Position numbers and translations under genes: made by a program. A stretch of 64,000 nucleotides of DNA from Voacanga thouarsii (Eukaryota > Streptophyta > Magnoliopsida > Gentianales > Apocynaceae), in NCBI GenBank assembly GCA_026120185.1, contig JANUWF010001052.1, positions 1,240,001-1,304,000 of the forward strand. The letters are read 5' to 3'. Under the pieces are notes generated by a model. That model was not told the DNA's origin and ran no database searches. It saw only the letters and a list, made by a program, of their open reading frames with translations. This document shows positions 10,401 through 22,865 of this stretch, in pieces; position 1 is the stretch's first letter, and each line of letters begins with the position of its first letter.

Positions 10401-11282
10401 TGGTTTATTACAATTTACCTCTATTAAGTTAGGGAATAGTGATATTTTAATACCACAAATTATAAAAAAGGCGTTAGAGGTCTATTGACCGTTAGTCAAT
10501 CACGATATTGACTAATAGAAATTACTTTTGTAATAAAATATCTATTTTGCCCATGTTAATTATAAGATGCCCGAAATAATCTTTTGAGTTTATACAATTT
10601 ACCTCTATTAAGTTATAAATTATGATACTTTAGTACCACAAGTTGTAAAAAATGTATTAGAAATCCATTGACCGTGACATAAAGGTGGATTGGGGTAAAA
10701 CACAGAAGACTATGAATAAAAACGCAGCAAAAGTCTAAACAATTTTTACCTTTATGCTTAGGCATGTTCTGTTGGGGTTGTGCTGGTGCACTCTGATCAA
10801 CCTCTGATGTTTACTTTGAGATTTCTAGAGAGAATCTCGCAAGCCTTTAGCTTCTTCTCATGTACACAAATCCTTTTGGATTTCAGAATATACCACTGCC
10901 TAAATCTTGCTAGTGAAAGCAACAGGGAAAGGAAATATGGTATGACTCTCTTGATCAACTACTATCAAACAAGCAAAATCAAGAGCAGAAGAAAATCAAG
11001 TTTTTCTCTTGAAGAACCAACGAGAAACAGAGAGAAAAAAAAAACGTTGTTTTTCCTAGCTTAGTTGAGAACTTCTAAAACTCTACTCACCCACCTAAAC
11101 TCTATCTTGGATATATTCGGGAAAAAAAATGAAAAATAAGAAACACATGTATATCTCCGTATATCCTAAACCTCCACGAGTCTAGCTAGTCAGTAGAGTT
11201 AGCTCTTGCCCAATTGGGCTTAGTCCTTAAATCTCTGGTCCAGGCCATTGAATTAAATTTAAATTATTTATTTAATCATGGA

Positions 11283-14200
11283 CAAGCTTTTCGGAACCAG
11301 ACCGGACCGGTCGGTCCGTGAACCGGTCCGATTCGATCATACAAGCCGGGAATTTCAAAAACCACAGTAGATTGTGTAAGCCGAATTGGACCGGTTGGAC
11401 CGAGAACCGGCCGGTCCGAATGAAAACCGGGTGGTCTCTTCATAAAAAAAAAAAAAACATAAAAAAAAATATCATCGTCCCCAAATCGGGCAATCCAATT
11501 TCAAAAATCAGAATCTGTTTATTTTCTTGTCTTCTTCTTCCGATTTCCAATTTTCCTTTCCTCCACACTGACTGACACAGCTCCGTTCGGCATCCTAAAT
11601 CGGTATTGCCTCTGCACCGACGTCCCAAATCGAGAGACAAGTTGTGAGTTTATTACTTTATCTGTGAACTGCGATTCTATGAACTGTGAGTTTATCGCAA
11701 AGGCTTCTGACTTCTGTTGCTGCGTGCGTCTTCTGGAGCTATGAATGGAAATTTCTGTTTGATTTGCTTCTAAGCTGCGTGCTTTTGACTTCTGTTGCTG
11801 CGTGCGTCTGCTTGAAATTTCTGCTTGTTGCTGTTGCTGCGTCCCCTCTTGTTTATTGCTTTTCTGCATTCAATTATGTGTTTGTGTGGTGCTACTATGA
11901 CTGGCATTTCTTGTTTGGATACTGGTTTTGTGCTATAAAACTTAAGAAGACGAGTTGAGGTTTTTTGGTTAATTTGTGTTGGCCTAGTGAGCCACTAGCT
12001 GATTGAATTGAAGACCTTCATCAGTATGTTGAAGAAATTGAAAAGGAACAAGGTTTTCCTGAATGCAATTGACATCAGCACCAGTATAAAAAACTTTTTC
12101 TCTTTAAGGATCCATTTCTCCATTCTTTGGCATGTAGATGAATGAAGAATTTTCTGAATGTCATGGAATAAGTTATCTAGTTCAGCAGCTTCAATTTGTT
12201 ATAGATGGTTTTGAGTTGTTGAAGCAGTGTTCCACAAAAGGAAAAAGAAGAATTAAAATTGTGCAGGGAAAATGTATGTCATGAAAACATTATTTTAGAT
12301 AAAAAGATGAAATTTAATGAGCAAAAGGGGTTCAAGAAGGATGAAGATCCTTACCATGCTTTAAAGTACATAAGAGCTGCTTTAAATTCTATTGTAGATT
12401 TGTCACTGCAATATGTGCGAAACACCAGATGCTAGTATCCAAAGTGAACAGTATAAATTTTATTTAGTTCATTCAAAATGCCTTGTGTTGTTGATTAGCG
12501 TTTGGGTATGTAACTGGTGGAAGTGATATAGTACTGGTGACACACAAGATGACTATTAACTGGTTAAAGTTGAGGTTGGAAGCTTTTCTTGTACCTCAAA
12601 GATGATCAAATCCCAGTTTACCTGTGACATTATAAGTTTTGCTGTATCTTTTATTTATATGGTAGCATTCAATTAGTGCATGCTTTGGGTTATATTCATG
12701 CTATAACACTTTTTTAAGCTGTACATTCTGTCATTACATGGCTACATTATTTTTAGTGCATCAAATAGCTAAGTTTTGTTTCTTTTGCAGGATTGAATTA
12801 ATGGAAATGGATTATTCAAAAAGTAGTTTAACTCCTCAATCAGCTACTCCATCGGATAACAGTTCATATTGGAGGAGTAAGTCTGACATTACTTGGAATC
12901 ATGTAACTCAAAAGGTCATTGAGGGAAAAAATGTTTTGACTTGTTTGTATTGTGGTTTTATTGGGAAAGGTGGTGGAATATATATAGAATGAAACAACAT
13001 TTAGCTGGAAAAAAAGGACAAGTTAGGCCTTGCCCACGTGTTCCACATGATGTGAAATTTCAAATGAAAAATTCTCTTGATGACATTGTTAAAAAAAAAA
13101 AAAAAAAAAGAGAGAGAGGCTCAAGAAAACTTTGATTCTGAAAATCCTTATGGACCTAGTGTAGCAAACTTTGAAGGTAATGAAAATGTTCAAGAAATAC
13201 CTCATCCAAATGATACAAGACCTTGTGACCACTTGAAACTTAATACATCTCAAAAAGGAAAAGGAAGGAATTTAGGACAGATAAATGATTATTTTGTACC
13301 AAGAACAACTTCTGGCTCTCAACCAACTTTAAAAAGTGTGCTTGCAAATAACGAGGTGGTATATAGATCACATATGGAAGTTGCAAAATTTTTCTATGAT
13401 GCTTGTTTGCCCATTAATGCTGTGAATTCTATCTACTTCCAACGGATGTTTGATACTGCATGTGCTATAGGGCCAGGGTTTAAAGTTCCCTCTTATCATC
13501 AATTGCGAGTGTCTTTGTTGAATGATGTAAAAAAGGAAGTGCAGTTATTTGTTGATTCTATGAAAAAGGAGTGGGAAAAACTTGGTTGCACTATAATGGG
13601 TGATGGTTGGACTGATAATAAACAAAGGACATTGATTAAATTTCTGGTTTACTGTCCTCATGGAACTATTTTCTTAAAATCTGTCGATACCTCTGATGTT
13701 ATAAAAATGCACAAACTTTATTTGAGTTATTTAAAGAAGTTGTTGAATGGGTTGGTCTAGCTAATGTTGTTCATATGGTGACTGACAATGGGGCAAATTA
13801 TGTGGCTACTGGAAAATTGGTTAATAATGCTTATCCATCAATCAGTTGGTCTCCATGTGCAGCTCATTGCTTGAATCTAGTGTTGCAGGATGTTAGTAAA
13901 TTGAGTCATGTACAAATGCTTGCTGAGAAGGGTTCTACAATTACTAAATTTGTGTATAATCATGGTTTTTGGTTGAGTTGGTTGAGAAAAAGAAAAGATT
14001 GGACTGAAATCATTCGTCTAGGTGCTACTAGGTTTGCTACCACTTTTATTGCTCTTAATAATGTCTATCAGCATATGCATGACTTGAGGGCTTTGGTGAC
14101 TTGTAAGGAGTTTTGTGATTCTAAGCTTTATAGAGAAAATAAGATAAAGGAAGTGGTTGCAATCATTTTGGATAACAAGTTTTGGAATGATTGCCGTGTT

Positions 14201-15808
14201 ATTGTTAAAGTAGTAGAGCCTTTAATGCGTTTGTTGCGTATTGTGGATGGTGATAAAAAGCCATCTTTAGGTTATGTATTTGATGGCATGTATAGGGCAC
14301 GTAAGGCAATCAAAATGCTATTCAATTAAAGGAAAAGGTATTACAAGGTGTATACTGATATCATTAAAAGAAGATGGGATATGCATTTGAAGAAAAGTAT
14401 ACATGCTACTGCATATTGGTTGAACCTTGCCTTTCAATATGACTGAGAAAGCTTTTGTGATAAACTTTATGTCATGGATGATCTTATCGAGGTTGTTACT
14501 AAAAAGACCAAGGAGGGTTGGAGTAAAATACTACAAGAGAGTATTCTATTTAGAGACCAATTAAATAATTTTGGTTTTGATGCTTCAAAAGAGACATACC
14601 AAAACTTTTCCACCTGGTAATATTATTTCTTTCACTTTTATTTTTTATGTTAGTTATTAAATTGTTATTATATCATTTTGTTTCATTATTATTAATTTAA
14701 TTATTAATTTAATTTCTTTTTAATAGATGAGTGGTGAAAAATGTTTGGTTATGGAGCACCAAATTTAAGGAAGTTGGCAATTCGTATTTTAGGGCAAACA
14801 AGTAGTTCATCTGGATGTGAAAGAAATTGGAGTGTGTTTGAAATGATACACACTAAAAAGAGAAATAGATTGGAATATCAAAGACTTAGTGACATTGTCT
14901 TTGTGCATTACAACTTGAAGTTGAAAAATAAGTAAATTTCTTTTTTGAAAAATATTGAGTTATTCTTTTGAATGTTTGTTTGATACAAGTGTAACATATA
15001 ACTTATGATATGATAATAGGTTGTTGTCTAAGGAGAAGAGTTTTGATCCAATTGATTATGAAAGTATAGATACTACTAACTATTAGATTCTTGAGGATGT
15101 GGAGGATGAGCCTTCAAGTAACATTGTTGAAGAAGCAGAGCAAATATTGTATGAATAACATGAGGAACCAAGGTTACAAAGGCAACGTTGTTGTGGAAGA
15201 AAAGGTTAGTCTTTCTTTTTTTTTTTTTTCTAATATTGATTACTTATAATATACTAGTATTATATTTTTTACTCTTATATATCTACTTAAATTGTTTGTA
15301 GATGACAATGATGGTGATGATTTTGTGGTGGAAGATATTGGTGATGACATTGATCTTTCAAGAATGCATCAATTTGCATTTGAGTCACAACTATTTGATA
15401 TTGATGTTAGAATTGCAAGCACAAGTGAGGCATCCAACAACGAGAATTTTGATCATGAAAGTTGGCCAGGAATTTGAAGATTTGTACCTTTTAAGTAATA
15501 ACTTAATATGGATTTGAAATTGTGTTTGTAATAAATTAAGAATGGCTACTACTTTTAATTTTATTGTATGTTAGATTGTTAGTTATAAACTAAGAATGGC
15601 TATTTTTAATCATATATTTGAATGTTTATGTCTTTATGCACTTAAATTGCATTATATTATTGATTAATTTTATTTTTAAAATAAATATATTTTTAATTTT
15701 TAAATTATAATATTACCGGTTTAATTACGATCTAATTATGATTGGACCATTAAACGGTGAACTAGTAATTTTTTCGGTTCGATGACTGGTCCGGTTCTGA
15801 AAACATTG
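11283..15808 (+). mobile_element. hAT-superfamily DNA transposon, 4.5 kb
   Basis: Terminal inverted repeats read CAAGCTTTTCGGAACC on the left and CAATGTTTTCAGAACC on the right, reverse complemented, followed by GGACC-rich subterminal repeats on both sides. A perfect 8-bp target duplication, ATCATGGA, lies at 11275-11282 and 15809-15816, inside copia LTR A. The interior carries a spliced transposase gene with BED finger, DUF659-like and hAT dimerisation regions. The ends are well preserved although the coding region is broken. Confidence 0.92.
12801..15477 (+). pseudogene. hAT transposase (BED finger, DUF659, C-terminal dimerisation), decayed
   Basis: The reading starts at ATG 12801, after a TTTTGCAG acceptor ending at 12790. 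A BED-type zinc finger lies at about 12890-13010 (W...C..C...H pattern). A DUF659-like block runs to about 13760, with the GCTIMGDGWTD motif near 13590. The catalytic-domain block MVTDNGANYV follows at 13775, with CAAHCLNL near 13857. The dimerisation block SSSSGCERNWSVF is near 14803. Likely introns are 14621-14726, 14935-15019 and 15205-15300. Breaks seen are a frameshift inside the BED finger (about 12975), a return shift in the poly(A) run at 13090-13108, a frameshift near 13700, and stops near 14445, 15085 and 15158. It cannot make the full protein as it stands. Confidence 0.85.
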
Positions 15809-16465
15809 ATCATGGACTAATAAAAAGTCCATAAATAAATAAATAAATAATTAACTCAAATGGACCACAATTATTTTACAAGCCTTTTTCTCAGTTTAGA
15901 CCCATGTTAATTCTAATTATTCAATTTGGGCTCAAATTCTGAATAATTAATTAACCTATTAAACCAAATAATTAATTTATTCTCTCTTTGTGCCTTTTAT
16001 TTTATTTTAACCTAATATTAAATCAGATTACCTGAATAAAATAAAACCTCTTCATTTAAGATCATTTCCTTAACCCAAAAATAATCAGGACTTATGGGTT
16101 ATTTTGAGGACTAAAAGACACATTGTTCTTTGGCTACTAAAATGATCAAAATACCCATACTACAAAAATAGGTATATTTTGTATTTTAAATATTTCTTAT
16201 TATCACCATAAGGAAATATTGACCCCAAAGATAATATTGCGTTTAGCAAAGTTTTTGATCTACATATGTTATGACTAAAATATCCCTCTATGTAACACTC
16301 ATTATTGAGAAAGGAGAAATGTACTAATATATCTCTCAATGACTTCTACTATCCTTAGATATCTATTCCGATAATCTATGACTCATAGTATGTATTCGTT
16401 TATTTTGGGAGCTACCCAAAAGTTTACAATACTCAGTTACGTTCCTAGGACCCTAGTTTATATAG

Positions 16466-17045
16466 ATTATCCTGGACAATCATAAGTGAATAATTTCTCC
16501 ATTTAGGAGTACAGAATCTATCTCGTATGAATTTGTCTTAACTAATTGATCACACATACTCAACATACAAGTATATTGGTCATACGATAGAACCTCACCT
16601 ACAATACATCAAAGTATATGCTACTTGCTTCACCAGATCATTACTAACTCATACTCAAGCCATTGGGTATCAGTCCACGATGTAGTAGTAGTAGTTTGGA
16701 TTTCTTTTATTTTAGTACTTTGACAATCATAAGTGGATAATTTCTCCATTTAGGAGTACAGAATCTATCTCGTATGAATTCCTTTTATTATCCTGGACAA
16801 TCATAAGTGGATAATTTCTCTATTTAGGAGTACAGAATCTATCTCGTATGAATTTTTCTTAACTAATTGATCACACATACTCAACATACAAGTATATTGG
16901 TCATACGATAGAACCTCACATACAACACATCAAAGTATATGCTACTAGCTTCACCAGATCATTAGTAACTCATACTCAAGCCATTGGGTATTAGTCCACG
17001 ATGTAGTAGTGGTATTTTGGATTTCTTTTATTTTAGTACTTTGAG
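16466..17045. repeat. 321-bp tandem duplication inside copia LTR A
   Basis: The block starting TTATCCTGGACAATCATAAG at about 16467 recurs at about 16788. The copies share CATACGATAGAACCTCAC and CATTGGGTATyAGTCCACG. A further 59-bp partial copy (16722-16780) lies between them. The other LTR copies of this family have the block once. Confidence 0.85.
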
Positions 17046-18509
17046 AAACTACTACTACGATCCAATTCTATGTATTCCAAATACGATTATATTATGAAGT
17101 AAGATAACTACTCACTGGTTAAAGATAAACCATTCTCTAATTGAAATTCATATTATAATAACTTTTTTTCTAATCAGATCCCTATTTTGATCAACCGGTT
17201 AAGAACTAAGTTTATGTGTTAAGTAATCCATGATCTATACCTTACTATGAAAGACCTCCATTCACATGAATCACTTACTTCAATACAGTGGATCTTTTCC
17301 AGCAAAATTATGAAAAACAAATTAAAGTAAATAACACAAATATTTTGAGAATAATATTTTTATTCACTTTATCGAATTTACATCACATACATAGTTTGAA
17401 GGGCATATATTCCAATAAGTTAATGACGGTATTGATTAACGAAAATTACTTTTATAATAAAATATCTATTTACCCATACTATTTACAAGATGCTTAAAGA
17501 AATCATTTAATAGAGAGAACTTGGCACATGAAGTATTTGTGGACTTATAATACTTTTCATAATTTTTAGTATTAAAGTATCATTATCCTAACTTAATATG
17601 ATAAAATGCAACAAATATATAAAATAAAGTTTCAACCAACTTAATGAAATTAGGCATATCATATATAGCTTTGTCAAGAGCTAATATGATACAAATTTAA
17701 ATATAATATGCCCAAAATAAAATCACGAAATTGTATCAATATTTTTCTCACAAAAAAAAAAATCACCAAAAAATTATCATATTTCCCTAGTCTAATCAAC
17801 AACAAACCAAAAAAACTAGTATATTAAGTCATCATTTTTTTGGTTTGTTATTTATTAAACTAGGGAAATATGATAATTTTTTTTGGTGGCTTTGTTTTTT
17901 TTATGAGAAAAATTTTGTTGCAATTTCATGATTTTATTTTAGGCCTACTATGTTTGAATTTGTATCGTATTTAGACCTTGACAAAGTTATATATGATATG
18001 TCTAATTTCAAGTTGATTGAAACTTTAGTTTATGTGTTTGTTGTATTTTATCCTATTAAATGGATAATGATACTTTAATACAAAAAAATTATAAAAAGCA
18101 TTATAGGTCCACAAATACTTTATGTGCCAAATTTCCTCCACTAAAGGTTTTTATTGCGTAGCTTGCAATTAGTATGGGTAAAATAGATATTTTATTATAA
18201 AAGTAACTTTGTTAATTAATACTTTCGTTAACTAACAATCAATGGACCTCTAGTACTTTTTTTACAATTTGTGGTATTAAAGTGTCACAATTCACAACTT
18301 AATAGGGGTAAATTATAATAAACCCAAAAGGTTATTTTAGGCATACTATAATTAATATGGGTACAATAGATATTTTATTACAAAGGTAACTTCCGTTAGT
18401 CAATACTGTCATTGACTAATGGTCCATGGATCTTTAACGCTTATTATATAACTTGTGGTACTAAAGTGCTATTACCCCCAATTTAATGGACGTAAATTAT
18501 AATAAACCT

Positions 18510-18619
18510 ATTATTTTATGTTGGAGATAGTTTATGCTTTGTAATAGGTTAAAAAGTGTTTTCACCTATATGATCATAAGAAATCATTTCATTCTTAATA
18601 AAAGTTGGGTTTACTTTTG
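18510..18619. other. Short spacer between the foldback element and LTR B
   Basis: It includes the right-hand 9-bp duplication of the foldback element. No other feature is recognised. Confidence 0.4.
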
Positions 18620-19669
18620 TGGAGGATCATGAATTTAGGAAAGAACACATGGCCAATAATAATGCTAATGAAAGTTGGATCATAGCAAGCATACACACAG
18701 AAGCAACAAAAAGAAGCAACTGAAGCTTTTTAAAATCTTTGCATTGCCTCTGCATTTTAGAGGAGTCTTTGACTGCTTAGGTTGTGAAGAGCAATTGGGT
18801 ACTATTTTCAGCATTTGATTCGAGATTTCTGGAGAGAATCCCGCAAGACTTCGACTTCTTCTCTTAAACGCTAATCCACTAGCCTTTCGGAATATTACCT
18901 CCACCTAAATCATGTTGGTGAAAGCAAAGGGTTAAAAATTATGGTCTCAAACTCTTGACCAATTGCTATAGAGCATAATCAAGAAAAAGAAGGGAAAAAC
19001 GTTCTTGGTTTCCTTCAAGAGAAAAAACTAATGAAATTCCCAGAGAGTTTTTCTGCTTTTTTTTTTCTTTTGAGACTCTAACGTGATTTTTTTCCCACAA
19101 AATCCTTGAGATATCTCATTAAAGTATATAATCCAATTTTCCTAAATCATGCATAAGTCTCATCTATTTAACATGGCTAACCCTAGTTAAATTGGGCTTG
19201 GGCCAGGTTCGTGGATCCTTGGTCAAATCTATTGGGTCAGTCTTATATTTTATTTATTATTGGACTAATAAAAGCCTATAAATAATTCATTAATAAACCC
19301 AAATGGACTCAAATAATTTCTAAGCCTTTTCTAGTTTAGGCTCAGGTTAATTCTAAGTATTCAATCTGGGCTTAAACACTGAATAATTAATTAATCAATT
19401 AAACTAAATAATTAATTCATTCTTTCATCGGGCCTTTTATTTTATTCTAACGTAATAATAAATTAGACTGTCTGAATACAATAAAGCCCATTTTATTTAA
19501 GATTGTTTTCTCAACTCAAAATTAATTAGGATTTACGAATTATTTCGAGGACCAAAAGACACATCGACATTGGCTTCTAAAATGATCAAAATACTCCTAC
19601 TATAAAAATAGTTGTATTTTACATTTTAAATATTTAATATTATTTCTATAAGGAAATATAAACCACAAG
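18620..19669 (-). repeat. Copia LTR copy B, truncated
   Basis: It shares the leader-like block (CGAGATTTCTGGAGAGAATC near 18820), the AATTGGGCTTGGGCC block, TTGGACTAATAAAAGCC near 19260 and AAAATGATCAAAATACTCC near 19578 with copies A, C and D. It breaks off where copy C begins, so roughly the distal half is missing. The left boundary is approximate. Confidence 0.65.
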
Positions 19670-21445
19670 TGAAGGATCAAAACGGAAAACATAAAAGAAA
19701 ATGCAACGGAAAATTTTTTAGTTTTCTGAGCCACACCTAGGAGAGAGTATTTACTTTTTTTAGTTGATCGCGGATTAATCAATGAGGGGTCGGGTTGCAC
19801 TCGAACTTGCATTGGAAGGGGAGACGAAGGCGCTTACGGTTCGATCGGTATTTCTGCCAATCTTCTACTCCTACGCATCAAGCGTTTTCAAACTTTCTTT
19901 CTTCGTCTTCCGGAGTATGACTCTACATTGCTCTTGGGTTAATTTGGTGAAAACTCCTTCTTTGGATAATCAAGATACTCACCAAGAGAGAAAGAAGAGA
20001 AGAACGTGAAACAGAGAGAAAGGAAGAGACGGCACACCAGAGAGTAAAGAAAAAAAAACGCCGTGTCTTTTTTTTTTCCTATTTTCGGCCAGCCTTAAGC
20101 CCTAATGGCCGAAATCATCAAGCCTTGATGGGCTTGGTGCTGTGCTCATAAATTGGTCCAAGACTGGTCCAATTCTCTTAATTAATTAATTAATTATCTT
20201 TTCTGAGCTTCATTAAATACTCAAGACTAATTAATTAATTTTAATTAGACTCTTAATATATGTCAACATATATCAACCCAATTAATTAATTTATTCCAAC
20301 CTAATCTTCTTAATTAATTAATTATCTTTTCTGGGTCTTATTAAAACCCAAGACTAATTAATCAATTCTAATTAGACTCTTAGAATAAATTTTATTTCTC
20401 TTCTAAATAATTATCCATCAAGCCCATATTGTGTTTAAATAATACTAAGGTAACTTGAGCTACTCGGGGGACCAAGCGACATATTATTCATGACCACTAA
20501 AATTATCAAAATGCCCTTCCTATTAAATAGTTGCATTTTACCATTTTAAATATTTCTATTTATCACCATATGGAAATATTGACCCTAAGAATAATATTGC
20601 TAAAGTAATGTCTCTGACCTATAGGTGAAATAACGAAAATATCCTTCTATGTAACACCCATTAATGAGGCATGATAAATGTACTAACACCCATCTCAAAG
20701 ACATCTACTATTCTTAGATCTCTAGTCCGATAATTCATGACTCACTTGAATGTACTTACTTATCATTGGAAGCTACCCAAAAGTACAGATTCTAGAGTCA
20801 CGTTCCCAGGGCCCTAGATTATTAGATTATCCTGGACAATCACAAGGGGCTGATTTAACTTCACTAAGTGAAGTATAGAAACTCTGTTGCATGAGTCCGT
20901 CTTACCTAATTAGAGTAATACACCCAACATACATAGATATTGATCTCACAAAAGAAATCTCACCCAACATATATTAAAGTATAAAACTCTAGCTTCGCCA
21001 GACTACCAACTCATACTCAAGTATGAAGGTATCCTTCCATACTGTAGCAATAATAGTCCGGTCTCTATAATCATAGTACTTTATAAGAGACCACTACTAC
21101 AGGTCCAATTCTACATATTCGAAATATGCTTATGCCAATAATGTAAGTGAACTACTCACTGATTCAAGGCAAACTATTCTTTATTAGAACTCATGGCATA
21201 ATAGTTTTACCTTGATGAAATGCCCAATTCCATCAAACAACTAAGAACTCAATTTTATTTGTATGATAAGTACTCATGATTTATACCTTACTGTGAAGAG
21301 CGACCTAACACATAGACCATTACTTATCATACTTGGACTTATAAATGTGCACTAATATAACAAGCAAATTAAATTGAATGAATAAACATTTTATTGCAAT
21401 ATGTTTACACAGAATTCATAGTCTTTGAGGGCATACGTTCTAATA
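19670..21445 (-). repeat. Copia LTR copy C (3' LTR of the element with RNase H at 21469)
   Basis: It runs from TGAAGGATCAAAACGG to GGGCATACGTTCTAATA. On the minus strand it is preceded by the purine tract AACTGGGAGAT (about 21446-21456) and the RNase H coding end. It is therefore the 3' LTR of a leftward copia element. Its start on the minus strand reads TATTAG rather than TGTTAG, so the terminal dinucleotide is mutated. Length is about 1.8 kb. Confidence 0.78.
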
Positions 21446-21468
21446 ATCTCCCAGTTGCACTACAAAGA

Positions 21469-21769
21469 TTAAGAAAGTCCACAAGTGCCTACTCCTATGA
21501 AATCTAAGTATCTGCGAAACACATTTTCTGTTAAAGGCTTGGTAAATGGATCTACCAGATTGTTGACAGAGGAAATTTGATCGACCACAACATTCCATTT
21601 CTGGATGAACTCCCTGATGAAATAATACTTCCTCTCTATGTGCTTGCCCTTCCTATGGTTTCGAGGTTCCTTACATTGTGACACCGCTCCAATATTGTCA
21701 CAATAAATCGTGACAGGCCTATCCATGTGCAGTACTACTCTAAGTTCTGTGAGGAATTTTCGGAGCCAC
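21469..21769 (-). pseudogene. Copia RNase H C-terminal fragment (element C)
   Basis: About 100 codons remain, with the copia RNase H signature: a CDNIGAVS motif, the NHRKGKHIERKYYFIRE block and the terminal LVDPFTKPL block. The reading is intact to its TGA but begins abruptly at QWLRKFLTEL, where an Athila-like LTR starts at 21770. The upstream partner sequences (integrase, RT) are not found; the gag end of a like element lies at 49173-50468. Confidence 0.85.
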
Positions 21770-22804
21770 TGATGCGTAAATTTTGGGTTTATAGAATTAT
21801 CCATTTTAAATCTATCATTTAATCAAGTTTTAATTAAAACATTAATCCCAAAATACACATGTGAGCAAGTATACTCATCGCAAGCATAGTACAAGAATTA
21901 ACGAGTGTCGATCCTCAAAGGAACAAGTACACACTAATCACTTTTCGTTCATTATTTAATCGACCCAAATAAAGTGAGAAAAGAATAAAAAGAAAAACTA
22001 AAGAAATATATACAACTCAAAGATGTAGGTTTATGCAATTTAGACAATTATGTTAGAAAACATAACAATGAACTAATTAGAAATTCTCTCAACTAATTAT
22101 CATCTTGGCATTATGAAGGAATATAAAGTAAAACTCAATCATCTCACAAGTCATGATTCTACTTAGTTAAATTTCACTTCATGTCCCAATCCATGGAATC
22201 CTATATTTTGATGATATTAATAGATTTGCCAATTAAACTAATCATAACCAAAGCATGCATTAGGCTAAATTTATTATAAATATGAAATTAGCTAATAACC
22301 CTTTACTCGAGGTGAAATTAACTAACCATTGATCACTTAGTCCTATAACCTTAACTTCGTCACTCAAGTCTGTTAGCCCTAAGGGCTTTCTTCTATGTTT
22401 TGACTATTAACAAACATTGATATGGACTAATCTGTTTAATCTATTGTGATAGGACATGTTTTGCCTCTATTCTTCTAAGGCATTCAGATGAGATTTATTG
22501 GCAACCTTCTTGTAATTATATTCAAGAATGAAAGATCAAAAGAATGAAGCATATTGTGAAACCCCACCTAAAACCAACCCTAGAGTAAGGGGGTCGGGAA
22601 TACATATCATATTATTTTGCATGAATATATATGTTTTTGAATGATTTTATGTGCTTTAGAATCGTGGATTATATGTTTAAATGCTTAGTTATGCTTATTG
22701 AGTAGGAGGGGTAAAATGGTAATTTTGCCTGAGGTCAGAATAGGGAGATAACTAGAGGAGTAGATAAGAAAAATATGAGGGTGAGGAAATAAGAACAAGA
22801 GTTA

Positions 22805-22865
22805 GTGTGGTTTAGTGGTTAGAGCTTAGTGAATTAATTTCTAAGGTCATGAGTTCTAATCCCAT
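22805..22865 (+). other. tRNA-like stretch with A-box and B-box-like sequences
   Basis: TGGTTTAGTGG (22808-22818) matches the pol III A-box consensus TRGYNNARNNG. GAGTTCTAATCCC (22851-22863) resembles the B box GGTTCRANNCC, with mismatches, about 33 nt further on. The same arrangement is kept in the inverted copy of the host LTR (43412-43466). I do not call it a functional tRNA; no acceptor stem is visible. Confidence 0.45.

Larger units (their letters stand above)
10675..17417 (-). repeat. Copia LTR copy A (interrupted by the hAT element)
   Basis: Without the hAT insertion, this is about 2.2 kb closely resembling the LTRs at 18620-19669, 19670-21445 and 54723-56746. Shared blocks include the GAGATTTCTrGAGAGAATC segment, the GGACTAATAAAAr...CC segment, AAAATGATCAAAATAC, TTACTATGAAAGACC and the terminal GGGCATAyxTTCCAATA. 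By comparison with copy C, which abuts RNase H, the LTR runs leftward. It sits inside the foldback element. I found no clean 5-bp target duplication. Confidence 0.7.
10401..18509. mobile_element. Giant foldback (MULE-like) element, split by a copia LTR
   Basis: Once the LTR at 10675-17417 is taken out, the remaining pieces (10401-10674 and 17418-18509) form one long palindrome. Its arms are about 670 bp and its short loop is near 17816-17834. The left end TGGTTTATTACAATTTACC pairs with the right end, whose reverse complement is AGGTTTATTATAATTTACG. Each arm contains tandem copies of a roughly 175-bp unit with TTATAATAAAATATCTATTT and ACTTTAATACCACAA words. Flanking 9-bp direct repeats ATTATTTTA lie at 10392-10400 and 18510-18518, the duplication length typical of Mutator-like elements. 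No transposase is present. Confidence 0.72.

Noticed and set aside
10060..11064. Short plus-strand open frames at 10060-10275 and 10780-11064
   Set aside because: The first is Ser/Thr-rich without recognisable domains; the second lies within a copia LTR.
11318..11958. Open frames on both strands between 11318 and 11958
   Set aside because: They fall in the 5' noncoding part of the hAT element before the transposase start; Gln/Lys-rich or hydrophobic composition comes from simple repeats.
17418..18235. Large palindrome considered as a CRISPR-like or terminator structure
   Set aside because: The arms are hundreds of bases long and continue into a transposon-sized inverted repeat with a target duplication; there are no regular spacers.
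22805..22865. Call as a true tRNA gene
   Set aside because: Only the A/B-box-like words are present; no acceptor or anticodon stem could be paired by eye.
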